From: Lamellibrachia columna
Lineage: Eukaryota > Annelida > Polychaeta > Sabellida > Siboglinidae
Length of the DNA stretch: 64,000 bases
Assembly: GCA_963662155.1 (NCBI GenBank)
Contig: OY759264.1
Span: 18,222,642 to 18,286,641, forward strand
Reading direction: 5' to 3'
Below, one piece after another: positions 25,791 to 36,879 of the stretch (position 1 is the stretch's first letter; every line of letters starts with the position of its first letter). Both the position numbers and the translations under genes were made by a program. Below the pieces are notes generated by a model that did no database searches, was not told where the DNA came from, and saw only the letters and a program-made list of their open reading frames with translations.

Positions 25791-27177
25791 GAAAATTACT
25801 GATTATTATGCACAGATCAATGTTACCCCCATATTTGCAAGATTGTCAGAAAGTGAAACACTACAGTCATTGGGAGGCATATCTTAATTAAACCCCAATT
25901 AACAATACTGATATTAAAACATGATTACATGTTAATAAAAATTTATATTGTTACACATGGCAATCTTATCCACCAGTCAGTTAAATCCTACTCTTTCTCC
26001 ATACCGGAAAGAGGCTCGGATTGTTCAATGTTCTGATGCATAAAGTAGCGCCCATCCCCGCCCAATCACTGCGTATGAGGGCAGATCATCCATTATCTGT
26101 GAAGATAGACATTAGAAGGACACGTGTAACTGACAATTAGTCTGATTCTGCATCGTCCATCGTAGTAAATGAGTTCCGGCAGATATCATCATGAGCATGC
26201 ACATGTGCACTTTAGCTGCTTGGATCTGCAGGTGCATCTAGCAATTGCACAGTTTTTGCATTTGCAATACACAATATCTGAGAATTCCTGAAGTAAGGGG
26301 TCCTCTACCATCAGCTGTGGGTGAAGTTGTTCACTTGTGGGATCCTTGTACCAGCCATTATTGATGGGTGAAACGTGGTCAAGGGACGTGTTATCTGCCA
26401 AATACCAAACACAGCTCCGGTAGTGGGCACGTTGGATGTGTTTGGAAAGGCAACTGTGGGTAGACGGAAGCTTTTCTCGAATTTTAGTATCTTTCTGAAA
26501 TAGTCTGTAAAACACTTCGTTGATGGCTGCATCGTTAGTGCATGATGAATAGACTCTGCAGATGAATTCCTCTGCTTGTTTCTATGTGGCTTCAGAGAGA
26601 GCTCCGCGTGCAAGATGGTGCAATAGAACTGCATGGTTCTGGAATGTTTTCCATGTTGATTTTTTTGCCGTGTCCACTCGGCTAACTGACAGTGTCACAT
26701 CATGTTAATGCATGATATGCTGGGATGTTCCTTCGGAGAGTAGGATGTTACTGTTGTCATGAACAGCAATGAAGCGTCGCTGTTTTGCTGTTCCTGTTCT
26801 CATCCATAATTTTCGACTCAGTTGTGTTGCAAAGTGAATCACAAGTACCAACACATCACTGTCTCTACTCGCGATGATAACATGTTCAAACCCTGCTTCG
26901 AAAGCTGCAGTAGCATGTAGTATGATGCGCGTATCAGCCTCTTCGTGGGTCGATTCATGTGCGGACGCATTTATGATTGGTAGGTAGCTCACGGATGTTA
27001 CTTACTTGCTGCTTGTGTGTTATCGTGAGTTGATTAAAGCCCATCCAAGCAGGTACTGACTGGTAAGGAGTGCGGTAGTGTCTTGTGAGTAGCCAACAAA
27101 CATCTTTGATGTTTGCTGTCGTGGTCAAGATTGGATCTGGTTCATAGCTTTCCAGGTCAACATCAACAGCAAATCCA

Positions 27178-27297
27178 GGTATTGGACGAGCAATGGCTTC
27201 GGGTGATTGATTCAACTGCTGTAACTCCTCCGGTATTGGACGAGCAATGGCTTCGGGTGCCTGATTCAACTGCTGTAACTCCTCCCGTATTTTGAGG
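27178..27297 (-). repeat. 54-bp in-frame tandem duplication inside copy A
   Basis: Two adjacent copies of a 54-bp unit encode EELQQLNQxPEAIARPIP twice, with x being Ala or Ser. The duplication keeps the frame. Confidence 0.9.
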
Positions 27298-27505
27298 AGG
27301 CCTCCTTTTCCAAGAAGCAATTGTTGTTCACTTTTACCTGTTGGCTCTCCTCTTTGGAATATAACCATCTGGGTGGCATGGAATGTCCCTTTACCATCGA
27401 TCGTTTCCTGTATGATATCGATGTTGTCTGCTGCAAATTGGAGAAATTTGCCTTCAAAAAGATTGGGTGGAACTGGAAATTTACCATTTTCAATGAATTT
27501 GTCAA

Positions 27506-27886
27506 ATGTTCTCTTTGTCAGAGTTGTGTCAACACGTTGTACCTGACTGTAACTGATGGAATGTTCTCTATGTCAGAGTTGTGTCAACACGCTGTGCCTG
27601 ACTGTAACTGATGGAATATTCTCTATGTCAGAGTTGTGTCAACACGCTGTACCTGACTGTAACTGATGGAATGTTCTCTTTGTCAGAGTTGTGTCAACAC
27701 GCTGTACCTGACTGTAACTGATGGAATTTTCTCTTTGTCAGAGTTGTGTCAACACGCTGTACCTGACTGTAACTGATGGAATGTTCTCTGTCAGAATTGT
27801 GTCAACACGCTGTACCTGACTGTAACTGATGGAATGTTCTCTTTGTCAGTTGTGTCAACACGCTGTACCTGACTGTAACTGATGGA
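27506..27886 (-). repeat. 55-bp tandem repeat (7 copies) derived from coding sequence
   Basis: Copies start at 27506, 27561, 27616, 27671, 27726, 27781 and 27834. On the minus strand one unit reads SISYSQVQRVDTTLTKRT plus one extra base, so each copy shifts the frame. The unit equals the junction between the two neighbouring family blocks, so the array grew from the gene itself. Net added length is 328 bp, which breaks the frame. Confidence 0.92.
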
Positions 27887-29885
27887 ATTCCCAGCATTGT
27901 GAAAAAGGTTCACAAGAGTCCTTGATTGCGTTGCTTGGTGGATACTCATTCTGAAGTCAACATTTTTGGGGGTAAGGGTTTTACCATTTGAGATAGCATG
28001 CACAGTGTCTTGGCCAAAACTAAGGGATAGCCTTCTGGTGGTGTCATCAGCATCTTCATCTGTTTGTCCGACAAACAGGTGTGCAACCCTTTTTCTGACA
28101 CTACGTCTTCCAGTTCATCTTTTGTCTCATTTAAAGTTTGTACTACTACTTTCGCTGGAAATACCTGGAATAATTGTTGTGGTTCATGGGGAGCTGTGGC
28201 ACAAACTCGATTTCCCCGGAGCAGCCTTTGCAACTTATCGTTAAATCGTGTCCTGTGCTGCTTGTAACTGCCAGCATCAATTTTGACAACAGCCCAACAT
28301 ACCTAACCCAAACATCCAATAAGCTGTATATTTCACCTTTAGTTTCTCCTATGGAAACTTCGTGTGCAACTTTATGCATACACATATCTTTAGCCTTTAC
28401 GAGTCAGCTTTCCTCGTGAACTGGATGTAACACTTGAGGTGGTGCCTGGCATCAGCAACTACCAAATCACTCACCCCGGCTAACCTACACCTCATAATAC
28501 AATCATGTGTCGCTGCATGGATGACTATCAGAAACATTCCTAGTTGCGACAACTCTGTTTTTTCGGAAGAAACCGATTGACAAAAAATTTATAAGTCATA
28601 ATCTAATGTTTCCATGCTGCTTCGCAAGGTCTGATTCTTTGAGCTTGTTGAAGCTTCCTCATCAGCACAAGGTGATTTTTTGGCATCAAAGTTTTTCTTC
28701 GGCTTGCCCAGATGTAATGGACTTGTGAATGTACCATAACAGTTTTTATGATATGCCATTTCACAATCTTGATATCGTTTACGTTCGACCATGGCTTGCT
28801 GTACTCTGTCCAGACCACGGGTGCCAAGATTTTGAATGGGATCTTTAGAAGATTCCTACTGGTAAAGAATGCATAGGCTCCAGTCAGTAGTTGTGTCACT
28901 GCTCCTCTTCCTCAACTGTAGACGTGCTGCTACACCCATGGCTTCATTCTAGTTCTATTCTACTCTCAAGTTTACAGTGCGTCACTGCAAATGGCCATAC
29001 CTGTATTAAAAGAGAATGGCATGTGTGTTACTTTGTTTAATTTTATTTCATTCACCAAACAAAAGCATGATCAGGTGTACCTGTTAACGAAAGAGGGAGA
29101 TCTTTTTGTGCCGGCACATCCGGTGAAAGGTTTTGGTTTCGATTACCTATGTATCTAATCGTGGCAACTTTTGCACTCTGGAGTGGTATTTACATATAAT
29201 GGTTTTTGTGTTAAATTGTACAGCATTTATCATGTTAATACAGCTTTGGCAATGACAAACCCCGATTTTCTTCCAGGTGGGTTCTGTAGATGCGATTGGT
29301 TTATTAATGTGTTTGGAACACAGTATAATGTTCACATTATATAAACGGTTACATTAACTTATAATATAGTTATTTTATACCTTACATTATAACTAAATGT
29401 GAAAATAACATCAAAGTACGCTAAAAGCACGATTGATCGTACCGTCGGAGGCGCAATTAAAACGCCAGGAGATAAGGTGTCTCGCAGAATGTGTGTCCAT
29501 CTATTAATCTTTCAGGGTCGACAATCCACAACTACAGCTACCACATCCGATTCTGTCTTATTTCATTGGTTTCATTTCATGTAATATAAAGCTTTTATAT
29601 GACGTATATGTGAACGTTGGAATTGCATTCGATATCTTGTACATACACTGGCGAAACGTAAGTGCTTACTTCTGAAAAGGGCCCTGGTTACATCTACATT
29701 TACACTCACAGCATTGTTTGTGATACTGGGTACACCATACAATTAGTTATATTTCATAGGATTATGAAACTGACACCGTTTCAAAACAAAAAATCATACA
29801 ATGACACCAACTCTATATAAATCTGGCGGAAATGACAAATAAAAGGGGTAACTTGTATTCTGGGTTGTCACTGAATGTTATTACA

Positions 29886-30244
29886 TTATTTACCGAATCA
29901 GAATTGTTGTGTTTGGAAATGAACTGGCGTTATTTTGTGATAAAAATAATTTGCATGTATCATGTACGTAAGAAGTTATAGAAACTATTGTACACCTTTG
30001 TTCCACAACACAAAATACAATGTTGATATATTTTGGTACGTTTTGTTTTTTTGTGACGAATATTGCTATAATATTGATATCATTATTCACACATGACATA
30101 GTTCTCCTGATTCTAGATATTTTGATAAAACTTTTAGTTACGTAGCTCTATAATTAGTAGAGTTACAGCCGATTATGTATACATTGCAAAATCGCGTCAA
30201 AATCTTAACACCATTGTCGCTAAATAGATTATTTGCCTAGTCTA
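29886..30244 (-). repeat. Right terminal inverted repeat
   Basis: Inverted counterpart of the left repeat. Identity is highest at the outer 60 bases and falls inward, with several small indels (for example TGTATACATT present here and absent on the left). This divergence indicates an old insertion. Confidence 0.85.
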
Positions 30245-30550
30245 TTTGTGAAAATGTGTTATTTAGTTTTGATGAAATCATTGGATAAACTGTTACATTA
30301 GTAGAAATTCCACCAACAATGACAAACGTGGTTACGCCTTGACATTTTGCTATTTACAGTTTCGCAATTAAGTGAACAGACGCAACAAAAGGTACACAAT
30401 GTCTGTATGCATGATGGTTGCGGAAAATACATCTTGCAACGTGTAAATATATTTAGGAACATCAATGTTGCGTTGTTGATACATAACAGTAAACAATTAA
30501 TCTTGATACAGAGTAGACTCTGGTTCTTTGAGACAACCTGATGACATCTT
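30245..30550. other. Short flank right of the TIR element
   Basis: No feature supported. Confidence 0.5.
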
Positions 30551-30557
30551 GAAATTG

Positions 30558-30690
30558 TCAGACTAAGACAGTGGGGGTTGAAGTGGACATACTGAGACAG
30601 TGGGGGTTGAAGTGGAAATAATGAGATGGTGGGGTTTGAAGTGGACAAATTGATGTAGTGGAGGTTGAAGTGGACATACTGAAACAGTAG
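30558..30690. repeat. Degenerate 29-bp minisatellite, first block
   Basis: Four to five units with core GACAGTGGGGGTTGAAGTGG. Related to the block at 31010-31615, from which it is separated by about 320 bp of other sequence. Confidence 0.8.
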
Positions 30691-30948
30691 GGGTTGCAAC
30701 CCGCGGAAAAGCAGTTGCTATTTTCAAAACAACGTATGTGCAACAGTGATTTGAGAGCAGTAGAGGGTTACGCCGACATAAATTACCTTCATTCACTAAG
30801 GTAGCTATCACTGTCATGATCAATACCACTTTGCTTAATATGTTTTACTTAATGTGATCTGTGATAACATAGCTGTTTTGATACGGTTGATGCACAATGA
30901 CTGTAACTTGTTATGTGCGTTTACAGTGGCAGCCATATTGACAGCGTT

Positions 30949-31005
30949 CGACATAATTGCGGGCCCGCTGACCCGCATCCCGTGAATCTTATGTCGGGCC
31001 CGCAA
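30949..31005. repeat. GC-rich interleaved inverted repeats
   Basis: CGACATAA (30949-30956) pairs with TTATGTCG (30989-30996), and TTGCGGGCCCG (30957-30967) pairs with CGGGCCCGCAA (30995-31005). The two stems are interlocked rather than nested. It is strikingly GC-rich in an AT-rich setting. Confidence 0.8.
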
Positions 31006-31009
31006 CTGC

Positions 31010-31615
31010 CACATGTCAAAGGCCCGGTTGGTTCGCCCGGACAGTGGGGGTTGATGTGGACAAACTGAGGGAGGTGAAACTGGAGGATCTAATACAGTGG
31101 ACGTTAATATGTAGTAATCAAGTGGACAGGCTTGTTCGGCTGGGTTAATGTAAAAAGACTGGAATGGGGGGTGGGAGTGGGTTGTAAAGTAGATATACTG
31201 ACAGAGTGGGGGTTGAAGTGCATATGCTGAGACAATGGGTGTTGAAGTGGACAGACTGAAACAGCGGGTGTTGAAATGGACATACTGGGGTTAAAGTAGG
31301 AAGACTGAGGCAGTGGGTGTCTAAATGGTCGGATTGAGGCAGTGGGGTCGAAGGGGACAGACTAAGACAGTGGAAGTTGAAGTGGTCAGACTGAGACAGT
31401 GGGTGTAGAAATGGTCGGATTGAGGCAGTGGGGTCGAAGTGGACAAACTGAGACAGTGGAAGTTGAAGTGGTCAGACTGAGACAGTGGGTGTCGAAATGG
31501 TCGGATTGAGGCAGTGTGGTCGAAGGGGACAGACTGAGACAGTGGAAGTTGAAGTGGTCAGACTGAGACAGTGGGGGTCGATGTGGTTAGACTGACACAA
31601 AGGGGTTCAAGTGGC
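31010..31615. repeat. Degenerate minisatellite with 86-bp higher-order period
   Basis: Units of 28-30 bp with core ACTGAGACAGTGG. From about 31290 three variant monomers alternate in a fixed order, and the phrase AGTTGAAGTGGTCAGAC recurs at 31375, 31461 and 31547, an 86-bp higher-order unit. Confidence 0.85.
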
Positions 31616-33970
31616 AGACTGTATTTTTCTTTCCAAAAGAACAACATGTGTAAGATGGTAAATAAAATATGTATAACCTCAACGACATTATACTTGCAGA
31701 CATTGTTTTGCCATATGCATTATATGCATTAGATAACAATAACCCAAATCGTATACGTGACTGGTCTGGCCAATTGCTGTGCTCGACGTCATTGTAAGAG
31801 TATCGTTTTGTAATATAATTTACATCATACTCGCTTGGGCAATTGGGCAATTAAGACGTTTTGTAGACTTGTTTATATTGCATACGTGTAAATATCGTTG
31901 AATTGCTGAGCAATGATACCAAAAGAATCGAGACAATTAAATTACGGTATGATAATTTACGTTATGTTTAACCTTTACAATGGTTTTGCTTCACTTGCTT
32001 TGAAGTTTACCACTTGTGCAGTTCTGTCCAATATACATTGCAATGATCTGTTGGGACAACAAATTTTAATAATTGTGTGTACATGTATATACAACGAAAT
32101 AATTTGATGTTGTAACCGACGTTGCACAACGTCATGATTGTCTATTGCTCTAAATTATCGACTGTTCGTACGTTTGAAGCATCAGTTCTTTCATGTACTC
32201 AAAATAATGGTTAGTAAAACGTTTATGCGTTTATCTTGAACTAATTTGTTAAAGAAAACTCGCTACATAAAACAAAGCAAGGCATAATTATAAGACGACA
32301 AATTATTCTAAAAGTTGTGTCCTCACCCATTAGTAAGTTGAACGCACAACGATGACGACAACTGACTGTTATAATTCAGTTGTGCATACTGCACACAACT
32401 GTTTTTCTTTCAAAACCCATTGTCCTTAATATTTGTTTCTTTAAGAAAAAATAACGTATAATGACATCTACGACCATGACAATTCCGGCCACTTGATCAT
32501 AATGGGCAAGCCAACGGGAAATATTACACATTTGACGGCATTGTCTCTTAATAGCAGGAATACATGCTAGATCAATCATTCATTAGATGGGGGAAAGGTG
32601 TGGGTGGATGTTATCCTCGAGTTTCTATCTGGAGGTCACAAAGGTAAAATGGGTATTTTGAGATTGTGTGTGCATTTAGACCACATTCACTAGATCTATC
32701 CGAAAAAAAAACCACTATATTTATTGTCGTGTAGACGTACCTAGCCTCAGTATTTAACATGTAATATTTTATATTACACATAAACGTGTTGCATAATGTA
32801 ATACAAAAGTAAGTTTAAAAAATAAATAGTTGCTTAATTTGAAATTATGTTGAACACTTTATTCATCTATGAGAGGTTGCATTGTGCATTTACTGTGCAT
32901 CCGTATGATGTGTCTAGGCAAGTGGGTTACAATATAAGTAGAATATATTATCTTGCATATCTGTAGGGGAAGGCAGTGTTAGTTGAGCCACTGGATTAGA
33001 TGAGCCACTCATGTTTCCCAGAAAACTACAGCAGCGAGAGTTACATGGTACCACCCAGTGATTGAACATGTTATTAGAACACAATTGACGTATAATACGT
33101 GACATTTGTCGCAACGATCAGAACATGTGAGTTAATAGTATGCTTTTTGATGTTTTTCGAAACTTTTGGTAATTGTAATTAATGACTGCTGGTGTGTGAA
33201 CTATCAACGCACGTGATCAGACTTTAGTGTCTTTTCATTTACAAATGGTTTACGCACAGGGAAGAATATTATGTACATCTCTTCGCGCATTAATAAAAAG
33301 TTAATTAAATAAGCTTAATTGTCGAAACGGGGCTAGTTGAGCCACCCAACGCCCCAGGCAGAGTTAGTTGAGCAGCGGTCACATTTTGGGCAATACATAT
33401 GGCTTCCACGTCATGTTAATGGCCATTTTAAACCAGCCACGATTCAACCATTGGCCATTTGATGCACCGCATAGTTTCACATGTCAGTTTGTGTCGTCTC
33501 GTAGCGCTGTTTTAGGCTTTGCTATCCAGCAGTCTGTGTGGTGTTTGCTTCATACACACCGGTTTCTGCCCATACGTATTTTCGATCTGTTGACCAATTT
33601 CTTTCAGGAAATTGGAGCAGACGGGAGTCCTTCCACGAGAAAGATGACACACCAGTTCCTTACCCTTTCTGTACAGAGGCTAGTCAGCAGTGGTGATGGT
33701 ATGCTTCTGGCTCACATGGCTTGACATTTCCACAAAGCAATTGATAACTTTGCTTAAAACCTATTTGTTCGGATTAACCTTTAGTTGTCGTCGACCACTG
33801 CGTTTTACCAATGCTTTCATTGAACTGCACATTTCAAGAAAATCACACTTTTGTGTTATTCCACACATTCGTGAATGTTTAAATGCAAACTTAGTAACAC
33901 AGACAGTACATCTGCAAATCATAATCACTTTGGTGTAATGCAAAGATGTGACCAAGTAGGTTTGAAATAC
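31616..33970. other. AT-rich non-coding DNA, no gene recognised
   Basis: Short frames only; the longest (33368-33724 plus, 118 codons) has no motif. The string GTTAGTTGAGCCAC or a close variant appears near 32980, 33005, 33335 and 33367, perhaps a diverged repeat. Confidence 0.5.
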
Positions 33971-33971
33971 T

Positions 33972-35030
33972 GGTTTTAAATGCTTGTGCATAAATGCAAG
34001 GAGCATAGTAAATAAGAAAAAACGAATCAAACATTATCATAGACCAACAAAGACATAGCATATGCTGAATTAGGACTGACATGATACGTATTGTTTAGGA
34101 AAGATCGAATACGAGGAATGGGAGGGTGAGTTATTTTATATATTAAAGAATCTATTCAGGCTTACGAAATAAAATTAGAAAGGGAAGCAGATGCAGGAAA
34201 GTCGACATTAATTGATGATTAGTTTACCGAAGTCCAAACAATAGCGAAGAGGATAGCAGTAAATACAGAACGCTATAAAGAAAGTGACTAAAGGGGAATG
34301 TACCATAATGGGAGATTTTAACCACGGATACGTACATACAATGGAAATATCTAGAGAGTACAGGGGGTGAGGACCAGACATTTCAATTTTTTCACAAAAT
34401 TAATTAGTTGACAATGTCAAAATGATCATAATCAAAATTACTACACTTTGACATCAAAATAAAATGATGAACTACGCACATTATAAAGGGGCCCTTAATG
34501 CAGCTACGACTGAAATAAGAAAATCCCAAAGAAGGTAATCAGCAAAAATTAGCATGTAACATAAACAATGTTTTTTATGCATATGTCAGAAGTAAACAAA
34601 TCGTGCAAGTCAAGGTTGGACCACTAGAAAACAGTGCTTGAAATATAATATCACAGGGTTGTTTAATGGCAGAAGACCTAAATGGGTACTTCAGTTCAGT
34701 GTTTACCAGGGTATTAGTTCATTACCATTTCCACGTGTTAAAACTAAGATATTGAATTGGTATGGAAATATTGAAAGAAAGATAGTAGAACAAGAGGACA
34801 TGAGATAACATCAGTGAATGATTAGTGTAAATTGATTATCAGAAAGTCCTCATTCTCATACAGAACAATAAAAGAATGGAACACATGTTCTACAGATTGT
34901 GTAAATGCTAGCAGCGTGAATATGTTTAAAAACAAAAATGACAAATATTTCAGAAGGTCTAGTTACACAAAGATGAATATCTATCGAAAAGCTGCTAGTA
35001 ATCAGTAGATCATTTGCTTCATTCATATAT
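33972..35030 (+). mobile_element. LINE family A, copy 3: decayed and internally deleted
   Basis: Aligns in pieces to the long copy: GGAGCATAGTAAATAAGAAA near 34000 equals the endonuclease start at 36979; TCTATTCAGGCTTA near 34155 equals 37172; TAATGGGAGATTTTAACCA near 34307 equals the GDFNHG codons at 37362; and the end (GCTAGCAGCGTGAATATGTT near 34908) equals the RT C-terminus of copy 1. The RT catalytic core is absent. Many small indels, so it is old. Confidence 0.8.
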
Positions 35031-35500
35031 CATCCTCTGCGAGACTGAATTCTTTCTGATATATCATCCACACTGTTCCTTCTCTAACGTTGTTTCGTGT
35101 CCTCTGGTGCTTCAATAAAATAAACATTTAATATACTGAACTGTTACATTTGATCTCCTGTTAATCTTTTTGTATGTAGTTTTGTTAAAACATATTTGTA
35201 GACGTTTTTTATAACTAAGGTATCTAAGTTCTGGAATTAATTTAGTTTATTTCCTTTTTATTCGTTCTAGCGTATATATGTCTTTCTTATGGCATGGCCT
35301 CCAAGCTTTAAAACAAATCTAAATGAGGCCTACCTATTGTTTATACAATAGGTATTTACTTAATTTACATACATAAGGTAATATCTGGCATAGTTGTAGT
35401 AAACGATTTCGGTAAAAAGGAATTAACAGCAGGATTTTAGCGTAAGTTGGTTTACACTAACTTCGTTGTTTTGTTTACACAGTGTTCTCCGTATTCGTTA
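35031..35500. other. Spacer or LINE 5' region
   Basis: No coding feature. The right part may be the 5' untranslated region of the next LINE, whose exact start I cannot place. Confidence 0.4.
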
Positions 35501-35640
35501 GGTGGCAGGATTTTTCTATGCTCGTGCGAGCTTAGTAGAAAAGACATAGTTAGCAAGTATATTACCCTAGTGTTCTTGTGAACACAAAAACAGCCTTATT
35601 CAAGGCTAACATAGCAATCAGATTAAGTCTAAATTTGGTG

Positions 35641-36822
35641 ATGGCGCCGTGCAAACTGCAGGTAAAGGCCACCAGGCATTTAATATGCAACAACTGGGTG
35701 GAGTTCGTCAAGTCCGGGTGTGAGAAGTCCTGGACTGAGGTTCAGGCGGATAGTTTTAGTTTTGAGTGTAGGGGATATACGAGGATGAAGGAACTTGAGG
35801 TGGAGTTAGAACAGCTGAGGCTGCTCGTTGTGGCAGTGGTGGGAAGGGAGCAGGTGGGTTGTGCCAATGGTTCTGGTGGGGGACAGTACATGATAAAGTG
35901 GGCGAAGACGACGAGAGAGATGCTAGGAAGAGCTCACCTCAGCCTGGGAGGAGGCTGAGAGGAGGTAAGGTGACAGGTCGTAGGGAGACAGGACGTAGGG
36001 AGACAGGACGAAAGGAGACGAGAAGGAAATAAATGGGAGGGAAGACTAATGGATCGAAGGAAATGTGAGTGGGGGAGACAGTAGCGAAAGAGTCGGGGGG
36101 GGGGAGACAATAGTTAAGACGATGGGAGTGAAGGAGACGAGAGGGAAGGTATCAGGAGGGAAGGCAACGGAAGCGCAAGTTAGCCAGGAGACGGGAGGGA
36201 AAGGTGACAGGTCGATGAGTGAGAGAGAACCTGATAACAGTCTGCCACCAAGTGACAAGGCTGCAGGACAGAATGCGATGGAGGGGATCCATCGGAAGAG
36301 CTATTCCGAAGCAGTGATAGAGGTGGTGAGAAAGAGAGCGAGGGTGTTTGTGGGGGACTCAATAGTTAGAAAGACCGAGTCTTAAACAAGGGAGATGATG
36401 TGGTAGTTTGCTTGCCTGGTGCCAAAATAGAGGCGATAACTGAGAGGGTAGAAAACATCGTGGGTTCGGGCAAGGGTGGATCTGTTTTAGTACACGTAGG
36501 GACAAATAACGTTGAGAGGGAGGGTACAACTTCCATAGTTACGAAATACAGGAATTTGTTCAGAACACTAAAGCAGACGCGGGTTGAGCAGGTAATACTG
36601 TCAGGGATTTTACCAGTAATAGGAAGGAGGGGTCATAGATATCGAAATTGCCGGGGGATGGCAATTAACATGCTAGTCGAGAAGCTAAGTAGGGAAGAGG
36701 AAGTTGGTTTTGTGGATTTGTGGGGAAGTTTTGTTAGAAGGGCTGTTATGTACATGAAGGACGGGCTTCATCTAAGTGGAAAGGGGGCAGCAGTATTAGC
36801 GGTAGTGGCATGGGTAGCATAA
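35641..36822 (+). pseudogene. LINE ORF1 with SGNH-esterase domain, broken
   Basis: The start is the ATG at 35641 (MAPCKLQV). The N-terminal part has cysteines at CKLQ, CNNW, CEKSW and CRGY, where a zinc-finger-like domain would have CxxC pairs; the second Cys seems mutated in three of them. A coiled stretch MKELEVELEQLRLLV follows. After low-complexity Gly/Glu/Arg sequence, 36300-36380 reads VFVGDSIVRK with the nucleophile Ser of GDS. After a stop at 36383 and a shift, 36400-36822 reads VHVGTNN (block III Asn) and DGLHLSG (Asp/His of the triad). ORF1 esterase domains are known from CR1/L2-type LINEs; their role is thought to involve RNA or membrane binding. Confidence 0.8.
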
Positions 36823-36879
36823 CTAATATTTTTGGTAGTAAACACTATTTAAACTAGAAGCGCAGGGGGTTACTTAGAG

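Larger units (their letters stand above)
26189..28899 (-). pseudogene. Uncharacterised multicopy family, copy A (candidate transposon protein), broken and internally deleted
   Basis: I recognise the family only as a frequent unnamed protein of invertebrate and fish genomes. Minus-strand blocks in order: YHKNCYGTFTS (28.7 kb); a CKGCSGEIEFVPQLP block (28.2 kb); KNVDFRMSIHQAT and SISYSQVQRVDT (27.9 kb), followed by a 55-bp tandem expansion; KFIENGKFPV to a GTFHATQMVIFQRGE block (27.4 kb), with frame changes; VPAWMGFNQL (27.05 kb); then YLPIINAS joined to HEEADTRIILHA and IIASRDSDVLVLVIHFA (26.9 kb); finally IQRAHYRSCVWYLADN, GWYKD and a Cys-rich tail (CKCKNC, CTCRS, CTCAC) at 26.2-26.4 kb. At least four frameshifts. 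The section between YLPIIN and HEEAD, long in relatives, is missing. Confidence 0.75.
25308..30244 (-). mobile_element. TIR DNA-transposon-like element carrying an uncharacterised gene
   Basis: The ends are inverted repeats. The outermost 19 bases, TAGACTAGGCAAATAATCT, are identical at 25308-25326 and, inverted, at 30226-30244, and similarity then continues for about 335 more bases on each side. Flanking trinucleotides TTT (25305-25307) and TTT (30245-30247) could be a 3-bp target duplication, although the region is AT-rich. Between the repeats the only recognisable coding material is a broken gene on the minus strand at 26189-28899. The structure of long TIRs around one gene fits a cut-and-paste type DNA transposon. 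The element class is not established. Confidence 0.75.

Noticed and set aside
32970..33370. Possible small element marked by GTTAGTTGAGCCAC repeats
   Set aside because: Only a short phrase recurs; no unit length or boundaries could be defined.
33368..33724. 118-codon plus-strand frame
   Set aside because: No motif, no repeat context, and no sign of splice structure that I can support.
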